Below are positions 17,897 through 28,091 of a DNA stretch of 64,000 nucleotides, piece after piece (position 1 is the first letter of the stretch; each line of letters begins with the position of its first letter). Origin of the DNA: Desulfocucumis palustris (GTDB lineage Bacteria > Bacillota > Desulfotomaculia > Desulfotomaculales > Desulfocucumaceae); the NCBI RefSeq assembly GCF_002933875.1, contig NZ_BFAV01000073.1:62001-126000 (forward strand). Reading direction: 5' to 3'. The position numbers and the translations under genes were made by a program. The notes under the pieces were generated by a model. It worked only from the letters and a program-made list of their open reading frames with translations. It was not told where the DNA came from and did no database searches.

Positions 17897-20344
17897 ATGA
17901 CTGAAGCGCAAAAGGAGCTGGAGCTGTCCAGGATTGGATTCACAGTTACAGGGATGAGCTGCGCGGCGTGCTCCGCCAGACTGGAAAGAGGACTGTCCGG
18001 AATGCCGGGGGTGAGCGCCGCCAGGGTTAATCTGGCCACTGAAAAGGCCACTGTGGACTATGACCCCGCACTGGTAAAACCGGAACAAATGGTGGAAAAA
18101 GTAAGGCAATTCGGTTTCGATGTCCCGCAGGAAAAGCTGGACCTGGCCATCGGCGGAATGAGCTGCGCGGCCTGCGCCGCCAGGGTTGAAAAAGGGTTGA
18201 AGACGCTGCCCGGCGTGGCGGACGCCGCTGTCAACCTGGCCACCGAAAAAGCCGCCGTGACCTACTATCCCGGCCAGGCCAGCCCCGCTGTCCTGGTTGA
18301 CGCCGTTACGAAACTGGGTTATGAAGCCCGCATTATTGATGATCAGCATACCGGCCGTGAAAATGACCAGCGGGAAAGGGAATTCAAAAGGCAGCTTTTT
18401 TTATTTGTTTTCGCGGCGCTTTTCTCGTTCCCGCTGTTTGTCGGTATGCTGGGGATGTTCGCTCCCTTTGAGCGGTTTTTTCCCCATGTGCTGCACAACG
18501 CCCTGTTCCAGTTTTTCTTTGCCACCCCGGTGCAGTTGGTGGCCGGTTACCACTTTTACCGCGACGCCTTTATAGCCTTAAAGAACCGGAGCGCCAACAT
18601 GTCGGTGCTGGTGGCCATGGGGACCAGCACCGCGTACATTTACAGCACGGTGGTGACCTTCTGGGGCCCCGGGCTGGGACTGCACCACGTTTATTTCGAG
18701 AGCAGCGCAGTGCTTCTTACCCTGATTCTGCTGGGCAAGATGCTGGAGGCCAGGGCCAAGGGCAAAACCTCCGAGGCGCTGAAAAAGCTGGCCGGCCTGC
18801 AGGCTAAAACCGCCCGGGTGCTCCGGGACGGCAGCGAGGTCGATGTTCCGGTGGCAGAGGTGCTGGTGGGCGATCTGGTGGTGGTCCGGCCCGGTGAAAA
18901 GATACCGGTGGACGGGGTGATCCGGGAAGGGCGTTCCGCGGTGGATGAATCAATGCTCACCGGGGAAAGCCTGCCGGTGGATAAAAAGGAAGGCGACCCC
19001 GTGACCGGCGCTACTTTAAACAAGCTGGGCACCTTCCGCTTTGAGGCCCTGCGGGTGGGCCGGGACACGGCCCTGGCGCAAATTATCCGGTTTGTGGAGG
19101 AGGCCCAGGGTTCCAAGGCGCCCATTCAGCGGCTGGCGGACGTGATTTCCGGTTACTTTGTGCCCGCGGTGATCGGTATTGCCGTGCTTACCTTGCTGGG
19201 CTGGTATTTCTTCGGCGACCCCGGCAACATGACCAGGGCGATTTTAAACTTCACCGCCGTCCTGGTGATCGCCTGTCCCTGCGCCCTTGGCCTGGCCACG
19301 CCCACTTCCATTATGGTGGGAACGGGCAAAGGAGCGGAATACGGCATCCTGATCAAAGGCGGGGAACACCTGGAGCGGGCTCACCGGGTCAATACCGTGG
19401 TGCTGGATAAAACAGGCACCATCACCCACGGAGAACCGGTCCTCACCGACTTGATCCCGGCCCCGGATATGGCCGGCCGGGATGACTACCTGCTGCAGCT
19501 GGCCGGGGCGGCGGAGAGGGGTTCCGAGCACCCCGTAGCCCAGGCGGTGGTTAAAAAAGCGGAAACCGTACCGCAGAATGCCGGGGCGGCTACTTCCTTT
19601 ACCGCGATCCCGGGCAGGGGAGTCGAGGCCGTAGTGGACGGGACGCGGATCCTTTTGGGTACCCGCCGGCTGATGCGGGAAAGAGGCATTGAGCTGCCAG
19701 GAGTTTTTGAAACCGGTATTGAAAGGCTGGAGAGCGAGGGCAAGACAGTCATGCTCATGGCCCTGGACGGTTTACCGGCCGCCATTTTGGCCGTAGCCGA
19801 CAGCATCAAGGACACCTCCGTGGAGGCGGTGGATTTGATGCGCAAAATGGGCCTTGAGGTATGGATGCTCACCGGCGACAACCAGCTGACCGCCAGGGCC
19901 ATCGCCCGGGCGGCGGGGATTGATGAAGAGCACGTGCTGGCCCAGGTGCTTCCGGAAGACAAGGCCAGAAAAGTGGCTGAACTGCGGGCCGGGGGAAAAG
20001 TGGTGGGCATGGTGGGCGACGGCATCAACGACGCCCCGGCCCTGGCCGAGGCCGATGTGGGGTTTGCCATCGGCAGCGGAACAGACGTTGCCGTTGAGGC
20101 CGCCGATATCGTTTTGGTCCGGGGCGACCTGCGCAGCGTGGTGGACAGTATCGCCCTCAGCCGGGCCACCATCCGGAACATCCGGCAGAACCTGTTCTGG
20201 GCCTTTATTTATAACGTCATCGGCATCCCCATTGCCGCCCTGGGATTTTTAAATCCCGTGGTGGCCGGCACCGCCATGGCATTCAGTTCCGTGTCGGTGG
20301 TGTCCAACGCCCTGCGGATCAAACGCTTCAGGCCCGGCCGGTAG
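17897..20344 (+). CDS. copA: Copper-exporting P-type ATPase CopA
   Basis: 815 residues. Two N-terminal HMA domains each with MSCAAC (about residues 20 and 90), eight membrane helices, CPC in [48 protein letters not shown], and the P1B-1 signature residues late in the protein ([30 protein letters not shown]). Exports Cu(I). Final gene of the csoR-copZ-copA operon. The start is ATG 17897 with AAAGAGGT upstream. Confidence 0.96.
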   Translation: MTEAQKELELSRIGFTVTGMSCAACSARLERGLSGMPGVSAARVNLATEKATVDYDPALVKPEQMVEKVRQFGFDVPQEKLDLAIGGMSCAACAARVEKGLKTLPGVADAAVNLATEKAAVTYYPGQASPAVLVDAVTKLGYEARIIDDQHTGRENDQREREFKRQLFLFVFAALFSFPLFVGMLGMFAPFERFFPHVLHNALFQFFFATPVQLVAGYHFYRDAFIALKNRSANMSVLVAMGTSTAYIYSTVVTFWGPGLGLHHVYFESSAVLLTLILLGKMLEARAKGKTSEALKKLAGLQAKTARVLRDGSEVDVPVAEVLVGDLVVVRPGEKIPVDGVIREGRSAVDESMLTGESLPVDKKEGDPVTGATLNKLGTFRFEALRVGRDTALAQIIRFVEEAQGSKAPIQRLADVISGYFVPAVIGIAVLTLLGWYFFGDPGNMTRAILNFTAVLVIACPCALGLATPTSIMVGTGKGAEYGILIKGGEHLERAHRVNTVVLDKTGTITHGEPVLTDLIPAPDMAGRDDYLLQLAGAAERGSEHPVAQAVVKKAETVPQNAGAATSFTAIPGRGVEAVVDGTRILLGTRRLMRERGIELPGVFETGIERLESEGKTVMLMALDGLPAAILAVADSIKDTSVEAVDLMRKMGLEVWMLTGDNQLTARAIARAAGIDEEHVLAQVLPEDKARKVAELRAGGKVVGMVGDGINDAPALAEADVGFAIGSGTDVAVEAADIVLVRGDLRSVVDSIALSRATIRNIRQNLFWAFIYNVIGIPIAALGFLNPVVAGTAMAFSSVSVVSNALRIKRFRPGR

Positions 20345-20419
20345 AATTTTTCATTATCAAAGGAGCTTATACAAGTATAAGGCCGGGGCAGTGAGCGGAA
20401 GGTATGTAATAGTAAATTA

Positions 20420-20448
20420 TTGAAGTATGCCCATATTTATGGTATAGT
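20420..20448 (+). promoter_or_regulatory. Promoter of the Opp/Nik-type transport operon
   Basis: TTGAAG (20420-20425), 17 bases, TATAGT (20443-20448). It drives an untranslated leader of about 120 bases that contains a terminator hairpin. Confidence 0.65.
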
Positions 20449-20494
20449 AAGTCGAAAAGTAGTTTCAGGCGGTTTAATACGGATAACAGCAGAG

Positions 20495-20550
20495 CCACGA
20501 AGGCTTTTTCCCGCACTAACAGGCGGGGAATGAGTCTTCGTGGTTTTTTT
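20495..20550 (+). terminator. Leader terminator/attenuator before the Opp/Nik-type operon
   Basis: CCACGAAG pairs perfectly with CTTCGTGG, enclosing a second stem CCCGC/GCGGG, and is followed by TTTTTTT. The 5' arm can alternatively form a small hairpin AGCC-ACGAA-GGCT. This lies between promoter and first gene, so it is more likely a conditional terminator than a simple end of copA transcription. Confidence 0.7.
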
Positions 20551-20576
20551 GTGTAAAAAATGTCTTTAAAGGGGTA

Positions 20577-22304
20577 TTGATTGCTTTGGCCGCTGAGAGT
20601 AATTATCTTTTGGAAATCAATCAATTAACCGTCAGGTATCATGGCGTACCGCCGGTTGAAGCCGTGGACGGCGTTTCCCTGCAGTTGAAAAAGGGGGAGA
20701 GCCTGGGCATTATCGGTGAGTCCGGCTGCGGAAAAAGCTCCTTGGTCCTGGGGATCATGGGACTGATTAAGCATGGCGGCGTTGAGGGGGATATTCTTTA
20801 TCAAGGCCGGAAGTTAAACGGCCTGCCGGAAAAAGAACTGAAAAAATACCGGTGGAAAGAAATAGCCATCGTTTTTCAGAACTCCTTGGAAGTGCTTAAT
20901 CCGGTGCTCAGCATAAAAGAGCAAATAGGTGAGCCCATAAAAACCCATACCCAACTTTCCCCGCCGGAGATTGATCAACAGGTGATCAAACTCATGGAAA
21001 TGGTGGGCCTGGATCCGCGCCGGCGGCATAGTTACCCGCACCAGCTATCCGGGGGGATGCGGCAGCGTGTATTATTGGCCATGGCTTTATCCTGCGACCC
21101 CAAAGTGCTGCTGATCGACGAGCCCACCACAGCCCTGGATCCGTTAAGCAAAAATGAAATTCTGCAATTACTGCAGAAGCTGCAAAAAAACCTTGGCTAC
21201 ACCATGGTGGTGATATCCCATGACCTGGGCGTAATTAAAAAACTTACCGCCAGGGTTATGACCATGTATTGCGGCCGGATGGTGGAAGCGGGCATGACTT
21301 CGGAAGTGCTGAAAAACCCGCTGCACTGTTACACCCGGGGACTGCTGAACTCATCGCCCAACCTTTTCAAATATAAAGACCTGTGGGGTCTTGAAGGTGA
21401 ACTATTATCAGGCGCCTCCACCGCGGGCTGCGCTTTTTACCCCCGCTGCTGCCAGGGGGAAGAGAACTGCGGCCGGGCAAAGCCCGCCCTTAAATACGTG
21501 GCCATTGAGCGCATGGTGGCCTGTCATAAGGGGGGTATTGAAAATTTTCTCAGGGCGGAAGGGATCCACAAAACCTATCGCCTGAAAGACCTGGAGATTA
21601 AAGCGGTACAAAATGTGAACCTGGAAATTAAAAGCGGTGAAGTGATAGCCCTGGTGGGGGAATCGGGCTCCGGCAAATCCACCCTGGCGCATATACTGGC
21701 CGGGGTAATATCCTCCGACGCGGGCCGGGTATCTTATCGGAATGAGATGGTTCACGGCCGTCAGGTCACCAAAATGATCGGCGGGATGCAGATTATCTTC
21801 CAGGACCCCTTTTCCGCCACCAGTTATCGCATGACAGTGATGGAGGCGGTTAAAGAACCCCTGGATATCATCAAGTGGGGCGGGAAAAAAGAACGGGAAG
21901 AAGAGGTGCGGAAGGCTTTACAACTGGTCCGGCTGCCTGTGGAGCCCGGTTTTTTGAACCGGCATTGCCACGGTTTAAGCGGCGGACAGCGGCAGCGGCT
22001 GGCCATCGCCAGAGCTCTGGTCACCAAACCGAAATTATTGATTGCCGACGAGGTTACTTCCATGCTGGATCCTTCCACCCAGGCCAACCTGCTTAGGGAA
22101 CTCAAAGGCCTGCAAAACCGGCACGGTTTTGCCATGCTGTATATAACCCATGATTTGCACCTGGCCAGGAAAATCGCCGATAAGGTCTATGTTATGTATA
22201 ACGGCGAAATAGTGGAAAGAGGTCTGTCTTTCGAGATATTTGAGAACCCCAGGCATGCCTATACCAAGCAGCTGATGAGAGAGGCTTTGCGAGACTGGGT
22301 TTAA
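20577..22304 (+). CDS. Fused double ATP-binding protein of an Opp/Nik-type importer
   Basis: 575 residues holding two complete ABC domains in one chain, equivalent to NikD plus NikE or OppD plus OppF. Domain 1: GESGCGKSS, LSGGMRQRVLLAMAL, LLIDEPTTALDP. Then the Cys-containing OppD/DppD-type C-terminal motif (CAFYPRCCQGEENCGRAKPA). Domain 2: GESGSGKSTLAHILAG, LSGGQRQRLAIARAL, LIADEVTSMLD. TTG 20577 is close to its AAAGGGG site; TTG 20586 has better spacing. Powers uptake by the permeases at 24305 and 25317. With a CooC-like gene downstream, nickel is the favoured substrate, peptides the alternative. Confidence 0.9.
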   Translation: MIALAAESNYLLEINQLTVRYHGVPPVEAVDGVSLQLKKGESLGIIGESGCGKSSLVLGIMGLIKHGGVEGDILYQGRKLNGLPEKELKKYRWKEIAIVFQNSLEVLNPVLSIKEQIGEPIKTHTQLSPPEIDQQVIKLMEMVGLDPRRRHSYPHQLSGGMRQRVLLAMALSCDPKVLLIDEPTTALDPLSKNEILQLLQKLQKNLGYTMVVISHDLGVIKKLTARVMTMYCGRMVEAGMTSEVLKNPLHCYTRGLLNSSPNLFKYKDLWGLEGELLSGASTAGCAFYPRCCQGEENCGRAKPALKYVAIERMVACHKGGIENFLRAEGIHKTYRLKDLEIKAVQNVNLEIKSGEVIALVGESGSGKSTLAHILAGVISSDAGRVSYRNEMVHGRQVTKMIGGMQIIFQDPFSATSYRMTVMEAVKEPLDIIKWGGKKEREEEVRKALQLVRLPVEPGFLNRHCHGLSGGQRQRLAIARALVTKPKLLIADEVTSMLDPSTQANLLRELKGLQNRHGFAMLYITHDLHLARKIADKVYVMYNGEIVERGLSFEIFENPRHAYTKQLMREALRDWV

Positions 22305-22326
22305 CCGGAGGGTTTTCAAACCCAGT
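22294..22326 (+). repeat. Inverted repeat over the stop codon of the fused ATPase gene
   Basis: ACTGGGTTT and AAACCCAGT, 9 bp perfect, 15-base loop, no T-run. It may stabilise or process the mRNA, or mark a recombination join with the ABC remnant that starts there. Confidence 0.5.
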
Positions 22327-22648
22327 GGGGCGGCGGGGCGAATGCCTTTCCGGAGGTCAGGGCCAGGCCGTCGCCCTGGTGCGGGCGCTGCTGGCCAATC
22401 CGCTTATTCTGGCGCTCGACGAAGCTACTTCCAACCTGGACAGCCTTACGGAGGCCGTTGTCAAACAGGCGCTGGCCCGATTGCTCCAGGGCCGCACCGG
22501 GATCATCATCACCCACAGATATGCCCTGGCGGAGCTGGCCGATCAGATTGTTATATTGAAGGGAGGTGTTGTTGCAGCCTCGGGGAAGCACGAACAGGTA
22601 TACGGTCAAAGTGAGCTTTACAGGCGCCTTTATGAATGCTCGCAATGA
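22325..22648 (+). pseudogene. Remnant of an ABC transporter ATPase domain
   Basis: 107 codons starting abruptly at the ABC signature (CLSGGQGQAVALVRALL), followed by Walker B LILALDEATSNLD, the switch His region IIITHRYAL, and a normal exporter-type C-terminus. There is no Walker A, no Q-loop, no membrane domain and no ribosome site. The EATSNLD wording is that of an exporter-type ABC protein, not the Opp/Nik type, so it is the 3' end of a different gene left between two operon members. Not expected to be functional. Confidence 0.75.
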
Positions 22649-22680
22649 CCGGGTATTTTTAGACGGGAGGGATTGCAAAA

Positions 22681-24282
22681 ATGTTAAAGAAAAAATTGCC
22701 GGCCTTAGCAATTTTATTATTAATTTGTTTGCTTGGACTACTGTTGACGGGTTGCGGCGGGGAACAGTCCGATGATACAAAAGAACCCGCTTCGGAGCAG
22801 ACCGGCCGGCAGCAGGCCGATCAAATCAATCTGGCGGGAGGAGATTGGGGGTATCCCAATCCGTATACTTATTATCCCAGGGGGCCGGGCTCCAGAAAAA
22901 TGAGCCTGGTTTTTGACAGCCTGGTGACCAGTGACACCGGCGGGAATATTCAACCCGCACTGGCTGCCGAGTGGCAGTCGAACAAGGATGGCTTGGCTTA
23001 CACCTTTAAGCTCCGGCCCGGAGCAGAGTGGCATGACGGCAAGCCGTTTACCGCAGATGACGTGATTTTCAGCTATGAATACGCAAAAAGCTATCCTCCG
23101 GTATCGGCTGTCGATTTGACCGGCGTCAAAAAAATGTCGGCTGTGGATGACCTGACTATCCTGGTTGAACTTATTCAGTCGGACCCCAACTTTTTGGCGG
23201 GCCTGGCAGGTTTAAAAATCATCCCCAGGCATATTTGGGAGAATGTCACCGACCCCCTTAATTTTGTTGCTCCCGGAGCCGCCGTGGGAACAGGCCCTTA
23301 CAGGCTGGTTGATTACAGCAAGGAGCACGGCACTTACCGTTTTGAGGCCAGCGACAAATTTTGGGGCGAGCAGCCGCGGGTTAAAGTGCTTGCGTTCATT
23401 CCGGCCAGCGAGGATATACTGGCCTTTGAACAGGGAGAAATTGACCGGATCAATATTACCCCGGATGTTCTGTCCCGGTTTGAAAGCAATCCGGAGTACC
23501 GGGTTATGCAGTATGAAACCACCTGGGCCTACCGGCTTTATTTTAATATGAAAAACCGACCGGAGCTGTTGTCGAAAGATTTGCGCCGGGCCCTGGTATA
23601 TGCCGTCGACCGCCGGGATCTGGTGGAAAAGGTGGAGCGCGGCGCCGCGGTGCCGGGAAACCCGGGAGTGCTGCATCCCGGCAATGAATTGTACAATCCC
23701 GATGTTCCCCAGTATCCCTATGACCGGCAAAAGGCAGAAGAGCTTTTGGAGGGGCTGGGCTATCAAGAAAAAGCCGATGGCGGGGTGCGGCAAAACAGCA
23801 AGGGAGAAAAACTGAGCTTTTTACTGCTGGCCGACGAGGGAAGCAGTCGTCTGGGGGAACTGATCAAACAGCAGCTTGCCCTGGTGGGTGTGGAGGTTAG
23901 GGTTCAGGTTGTGGATCAAAAGACCCGGGATGACCGTTTTAAAAACGGGGATTACGAGCTTTGCATCAACGGCAGCGGCGGCGGTGAAAGCCTGGAAGAA
24001 CTGACCAATCTGGCCCGGGCCAGGGCGACTTCCGCCACCGGGGAGACAATGGGTTACAAAAATCCCGGGCTTGACAGTCTATACAGCCGCCAGGAGAAGG
24101 AAACCGACCCTGCCAGGCGCAAGGAATTGATGGCGGAATTGCAGCGGATTGTAGCCGAAGAAGTGCCCAAAATAACCCTTTACTACAGAAACACGCTGGC
24201 GGTGCACCGGCCGGCGGTGTATGACGGCTGGAGCGAGGAAACTTATCACCACGACCAGCGAATAAATTTTGTAAAGGATTAG
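22681..24282 (+). CDS. Substrate-binding lipoprotein of the Opp/Nik-type importer
   Basis: 533 residues, SBP_bac_5 family. Lipoprotein signal with LLLTGCGG lipobox. Conserved features include NLAGGDW near the mature start, ALAAEWQSNKDGLAYTFKLR, WHDGKPFTADDVIFSYEYA and DLRRALVYAVDRRDLV. The family binds peptides, nickel or nickel chelates outside the membrane. Neighbouring genes (methyltransferase, CooC-like ATPase) favour a nickel or nickel-chelate role here, but sequence alone does not decide. RBS GGGAGG. Confidence 0.9.
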   Translation: MLKKKLPALAILLLICLLGLLLTGCGGEQSDDTKEPASEQTGRQQADQINLAGGDWGYPNPYTYYPRGPGSRKMSLVFDSLVTSDTGGNIQPALAAEWQSNKDGLAYTFKLRPGAEWHDGKPFTADDVIFSYEYAKSYPPVSAVDLTGVKKMSAVDDLTILVELIQSDPNFLAGLAGLKIIPRHIWENVTDPLNFVAPGAAVGTGPYRLVDYSKEHGTYRFEASDKFWGEQPRVKVLAFIPASEDILAFEQGEIDRINITPDVLSRFESNPEYRVMQYETTWAYRLYFNMKNRPELLSKDLRRALVYAVDRRDLVEKVERGAAVPGNPGVLHPGNELYNPDVPQYPYDRQKAEELLEGLGYQEKADGGVRQNSKGEKLSFLLLADEGSSRLGELIKQQLALVGVEVRVQVVDQKTRDDRFKNGDYELCINGSGGGESLEELTNLARARATSATGETMGYKNPGLDSLYSRQEKETDPARRKELMAELQRIVAEEVPKITLYYRNTLAVHRPAVYDGWSEETYHHDQRINFVKD

Positions 24283-24304
24283 AGATTTGAGAGGTGGCGG
24301 GGGC

Positions 24305-25315
24305 GTGGGGCGGCTGAAAAAAAACGGTTTCAGGCTGGCGGAATACGGGTTCACCATTTTAATTGTGATTACCCTGAATTTTTTTCTGCCCAGGATGATG
24401 CCCGGCGACCCTTTTCTGGTGCTTTCCTCGGACAGTCCGGAACAGGAGGAGATAGTCCTCAATGAAGAGCAAAGGGAGTTCTACCTTCACCACTACGGCC
24501 TGGACAAACCTGCCGGTGTGCAATATTTTACCTATTTGGGCGAACTGTGTCGGGGAGACCTGGGCTACAGCGTTTATTACAGGGAACCGGTAAGCGTGAT
24601 TATACTGCGCCGGCTGCCATGGACCATTTTAATGGTCATGGCGGCGCTGGTGCTCAGCACTTGCATCGGCGTGATTCTGGGTAGCTTATCCGCCTGGTAC
24701 CGGGAGCGGTGGCCGGATAAAGTATTGTTTTTCAGCCTGATCCTGTTATCGGAGATACCGGCCTTTCTCCTGGGGCTGGTGCTGCTGTTTGTATTTGCCG
24801 CGGGGTTGGGGCTGTTTCCCCTGTCGGGGGCTTTAACGCATTTTGCCGATTACGGAAACCGCTGGGAAAAGCTGCTGGATATTCTGCATCATGCCTGTTT
24901 GCCCGTAATGGCTTTAACTGTCGCCCGGCTGGGCGGTATGTATTTACTTTCCAGAAACAGCATGACCACCGTGCTGGAAAAGGATTACCTGCGTACCGCC
25001 TGGGCCAAGGGACTTACCCCCGGGAGAGTTATATTCCGTCATGCGCTGCGCAATGCCCTGCTTCCCATAACCACCCGCGTCTTTTTGAGTCTTGGCTCCC
25101 TTGTGGGAGGCGCCATACTGGTGGAAAACGTTTTTGCTTACCCCGGGCTGGGCTATTTGATGAGGGAAGCGGTCCGGGTTCACGATTACCCGGTGGTGCA
25201 AGGAATTTTCCTGGTGGTAACAATATTTGTTCTGCTGGCTAATTTCTTTGCCGATTTGGCTTACCGAATACTCGACCCGCGGATTGGCGACTACGGTGGA
25301 ACACGTGGAGGTTAA
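24305..25315 (+). CDS. Opp/Nik-type importer permease 1
   Basis: About 336 residues from GTG 24305 (TTG 24287 gives six more). N-terminal helix with the family motif (FLPRMMPGDPF), several membrane helices, and the EAA-loop TAWAKGLTPGRVIFRHALRN that contacts the ATPase. NikB/DppB class. It lies 22 bases after the binding-protein gene. Confidence 0.9.
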   Translation: MGRLKKNGFRLAEYGFTILIVITLNFFLPRMMPGDPFLVLSSDSPEQEEIVLNEEQREFYLHHYGLDKPAGVQYFTYLGELCRGDLGYSVYYREPVSVIILRRLPWTILMVMAALVLSTCIGVILGSLSAWYRERWPDKVLFFSLILLSEIPAFLLGLVLLFVFAAGLGLFPLSGALTHFADYGNRWEKLLDILHHACLPVMALTVARLGGMYLLSRNSMTTVLEKDYLRTAWAKGLTPGRVIFRHALRNALLPITTRVFLSLGSLVGGAILVENVFAYPGLGYLMREAVRVHDYPVVQGIFLVVTIFVLLANFFADLAYRILDPRIGDYGGTRGG

Positions 25316-25316
25316 A

Positions 25317-26198
25317 TTGAAGAATATACCTGCACAGCCTGTTAAAATGATTAAATGGTTCCATGATTTTTCCTGGTCCGGTAAACTGAGTGCCGCTGTT
25401 ATTCTGGCGATTCTGCTTTTAGCTGTATTTGCCCCCGGCCTTTCCATTCACCCCCACAACACTTCTACTGGGGCCCCTCTCCAGCCGCCCGGGGGGAAGC
25501 ATCTTCTGGGCACCGACGAGCTGGGCGTTGATCTTTGGGCCCAGATATGTTACGGGGCCAGAGTCAGCCTGCTGGTGGGTTTGGGCACCGCCTTTCTGGC
25601 GGCCCTGGGTGGGGGCCTGGTTGGTATTATTGCGGGGTATCTGGGCGGGTGGCCCGATAAGTTTATAATGCGGCTAATTGATATTATGATTGTTTTGCCG
25701 GATTTTCCGCTGTTGATTGTTCTGGCGGCCTTCCTGGGACCCAGCCTGCTCAATATCATAGTGGTGCTGGCTTTGTTTTCCTGGGTCTTTCCGGCCAGAA
25801 TCACCCGCTCCCAGGTGTTGGCCCTGAAGGAGCAAAGCTATATCAAATCGGCGGAAACATATGGCGCCGGCGCCTGGTACCTGATGTGGAAGCATTTTCT
25901 GCCCGAGGTTTTTCCGCTGGTGGCGGTGAATATGATCAGGCTTACCGGTAGGGCCATTGTATCCGAAGCCGGGCTTTCCTTTTTGGGGCTTGGGGATCCC
26001 ACCTCCAAAAGCTGGGGATTGATTATACACCACGCCACCAGTTTCAAAGGGATATATTTTACGGATTTTTGGAAGTGGTGGCTGCTGTATCCGTGGCTGG
26101 CTCTGACCATGATGGTAACGGCGTTGGCTTTTATGAGCCGCGAGCTGGAAAGAATAGCCGACCCGCGACTGGGTGGAAGGCGCTTTTCTGTTCATTGA
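25317..26198 (+). CDS. Opp/Nik-type importer permease 2
   Basis: About 293 residues. The reading frame is open back to 25227, but TTG 25317 directly follows the upstream stop with GTGGAGG at a good distance and fits a NikC/DppC protein (HLLGTDELGVDLWAQICYGAR, the EAA-loop SAETYGAGAWYLMWKHFLP). Second half of the membrane channel. Confidence 0.9.
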   Translation: MKNIPAQPVKMIKWFHDFSWSGKLSAAVILAILLLAVFAPGLSIHPHNTSTGAPLQPPGGKHLLGTDELGVDLWAQICYGARVSLLVGLGTAFLAALGGGLVGIIAGYLGGWPDKFIMRLIDIMIVLPDFPLLIVLAAFLGPSLLNIIVVLALFSWVFPARITRSQVLALKEQSYIKSAETYGAGAWYLMWKHFLPEVFPLVAVNMIRLTGRAIVSEAGLSFLGLGDPTSKSWGLIIHHATSFKGIYFTDFWKWWLLYPWLALTMMVTALAFMSRELERIADPRLGGRRFSVH

Positions 26199-26225
26199 AA
26201 TATACCAAAAGAGGAGGATATTTAT

Positions 26226-27107
26226 ATGCAATCTTGTGCTACCGGTGATCGTGAATTTTGGGTGCGTCTATGGCTGGACGCCAGAGAAAACTCACCCACT
26301 GCCAGGCGCCGCCACAGGAATGAGCGGGAACAAGTGGAAAGCTGGAATCGCCAGGCAGCCGGGTATGCCCAGCGCACCCGGGGCCCTGGGGGCGAGCGGC
26401 GGAGTAAAGCTGTTCACGAACTGCTGCGTCAGGAGAATGTACTGGCTCCCGGGGTGAAGGTGCTGGATATAGGCGCCGGGCCGGGTAATTTCGCCGTTCC
26501 CATGGCGCTTGCGGGCGCGGAGGTGACCGCCCTGGAGCCGGCCGTGGAAATGGTGCGGGTGATGGAAAAAAGGATTGAGGCTGAAAAGTTAAATAATGTC
26601 AGTATAATTAATCGTCTCTGGCAGGAAGTGGCGCTGGAAGAGGATTGGCTGAAGGGCGGATTTGACCTGGTGTTCGCTTCCATGACCCCCGGAGTAAGTG
26701 ACCCGGAAACACTGCAAAAAATGCTGGACGTGTCCCGGAAATACTGTTATTACAGCGGGCATTCCGGCCCGCGCTGGGAGCAGGCCCACCGGGATCTCTG
26801 GCAGCGGTTTTTTAACGAGGATATCGGCTGCCCCGCGGGGGATATCCTTTATCCCTTCGGGTTGTTGTACGCTTCCGGCTACCGGCCTAAAATGAGCTTT
26901 GTGCATATCCGGCGGGTGGAAGAACATACGGTGGAAAAAGCGGTGGAAAACCTGTCCCAGTTTTTTTGGAGTTATCTGGACGTCACCCCGGAGGTAAGGC
27001 AGGTGATTGAGGATTATGTAAAAGAGCGGGCGGAAAACGGTATCTTCAGGCAGGAACAAAAAATATGCCACGGCATGATGCTGTGGCGGGTGGACGAAAT
27101 TGCCTAA
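26226..27107 (+). CDS. SAM-dependent methyltransferase in the Opp/Nik-type operon
   Basis: 293 residues. An unusual Arg-rich N-terminus (about 75 residues, with FWVRLWLDAREN) precedes a class I methyltransferase fold: motif I VLDIGAGPGNFAVPMA, acidic loop ALEPA, then FDLVFASMTPGV. The substrate is not known. It is coded between the permease and the CooC-like gene with GAGGAGG upstream, hence cotranscribed with the importer. Possible role: methylation of an imported chelator or of a metal ligand (inference). No signal peptide, so it acts in the cytosol. Confidence 0.85.
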   Translation: MQSCATGDREFWVRLWLDARENSPTARRRHRNEREQVESWNRQAAGYAQRTRGPGGERRSKAVHELLRQENVLAPGVKVLDIGAGPGNFAVPMALAGAEVTALEPAVEMVRVMEKRIEAEKLNNVSIINRLWQEVALEEDWLKGGFDLVFASMTPGVSDPETLQKMLDVSRKYCYYSGHSGPRWEQAHRDLWQRFFNEDIGCPAGDILYPFGLLYASGYRPKMSFVHIRRVEEHTVEKAVENLSQFFWSYLDVTPEVRQVIEDYVKERAENGIFRQEQKICHGMMLWRVDEIA

Positions 27108-27163
27108 AAGGGGCGCACTATCGGGTGAGATGGAGCAAAATAAAAGGCGAAGGGGGATTTTAA

Positions 27164-27937
27164 ATGCCGAAAATAATAGTGAGTGGCCGGGGAGGCAGCG
27201 GCAAAAGCACAATGGCGGCTCTTTTGGCGAAGGCGTTGGAAGAACGGGGGAAGGTTTTAGTCATTGATACCGACGAGTCCAATCTTGGTTTGGGAAGGAT
27301 GCTTGGCCAGGAACCGCCGGCGATGACTTTAATGGGCTTCCTGGGCGGGAAATCAGCGGTGCGGGATAAACTTCTGGCTTCAATGCAGCAGGAAAAAAAA
27401 GAAAAATTAAGCTTTTTTAGAGATAATTTAACTTTGGAAAATCTACCGGCCGAATGCGTTAGCTGGCATGGGCCGGTGGGTGTTTTGCGCATCGGTAAAA
27501 TAGAACACAGCATGGAGGGCTGCGCTTGTCCCATGGGTTCAATAACGAGGTCGTTATTAAATGAACTGCAAGTAAGTGAAAACGAATGGGCCATAGTTGA
27601 TACCGAGGCGGGCGTGGAGCACTTCGGGCGCGGTATTTTGGAAGGTGCGGATATCGTGCTGATGGTGGCGGACCCTTCTTATGAATCGGTTTTATTAACT
27701 GAAAAGGCCAGGGAATTGGCCGGAGAAGCAAATAAAAAATTTATTGTGGTGATTAATAAATTGGATGAAAATACGGGACCTGTTTTGCGTCAGGAACTGA
27801 CCGGGCGGGGGATTGAAATCGGCGCCGCTTTAAATTACTCCGCGGACGTCAATCAGGCCAACCTCACGGGGAACCCGGTGGATATCAATGTGTTGCGCGA
27901 AGATGTGGGCGGGATAATCGATAAGCTGGCCGGATGA
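27164..27937 (+). CDS. CooC-like nickel-insertion ATPase
   Basis: 257 residues, MinD/CooC class of P-loop ATPases. Walker A is GRGGSGKST: the first 'signature' lysine of the GKGGxGKT motif is arginine here. CxC motif C120-A-C122 in EGCACPMG is the metal-binding, dimer-interface motif of CooC. Other landmarks: IDTDESNLGLGRMLG, IVDTEAGVEHFGRG, NKLDE. CooC proteins load nickel into carbon monoxide dehydrogenase. No CODH gene is in the window, but the gene closes a transport operon, supporting nickel as its cargo. A perfect terminator follows. Confidence 0.85.
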   Translation: MPKIIVSGRGGSGKSTMAALLAKALEERGKVLVIDTDESNLGLGRMLGQEPPAMTLMGFLGGKSAVRDKLLASMQQEKKEKLSFFRDNLTLENLPAECVSWHGPVGVLRIGKIEHSMEGCACPMGSITRSLLNELQVSENEWAIVDTEAGVEHFGRGILEGADIVLMVADPSYESVLLTEKARELAGEANKKFIVVINKLDENTGPVLRQELTGRGIEIGAALNYSADVNQANLTGNPVDINVLREDVGGIIDKLAG

Positions 27938-27977
27938 TAAGAGCAAGAGACCAAACAATGTCATTAACAAGGCTACG

Positions 27978-28023
27978 GAGGCCCTTATTCCCCTGTAATG
28001 GGGAATAAGGGCCTCTTTTTTTT
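27978..28023 (+). terminator. Strong terminator after the Opp/Nik-CooC operon
   Basis: GAGGCCCTTATTCCCC and its exact complement GGGGAATAAGGGCCTC (16 bp) around TGTAAT, then eight T. Because the next operon runs toward it, it may also act on the opposite strand. Confidence 0.93.
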
Positions 28024-28091
28024 AGTTACTCTCGCCGGCGCCGTGGTTAAGATAGGTTGATTCAAATCGGGGGGGCTGACCGTATTGGTTT

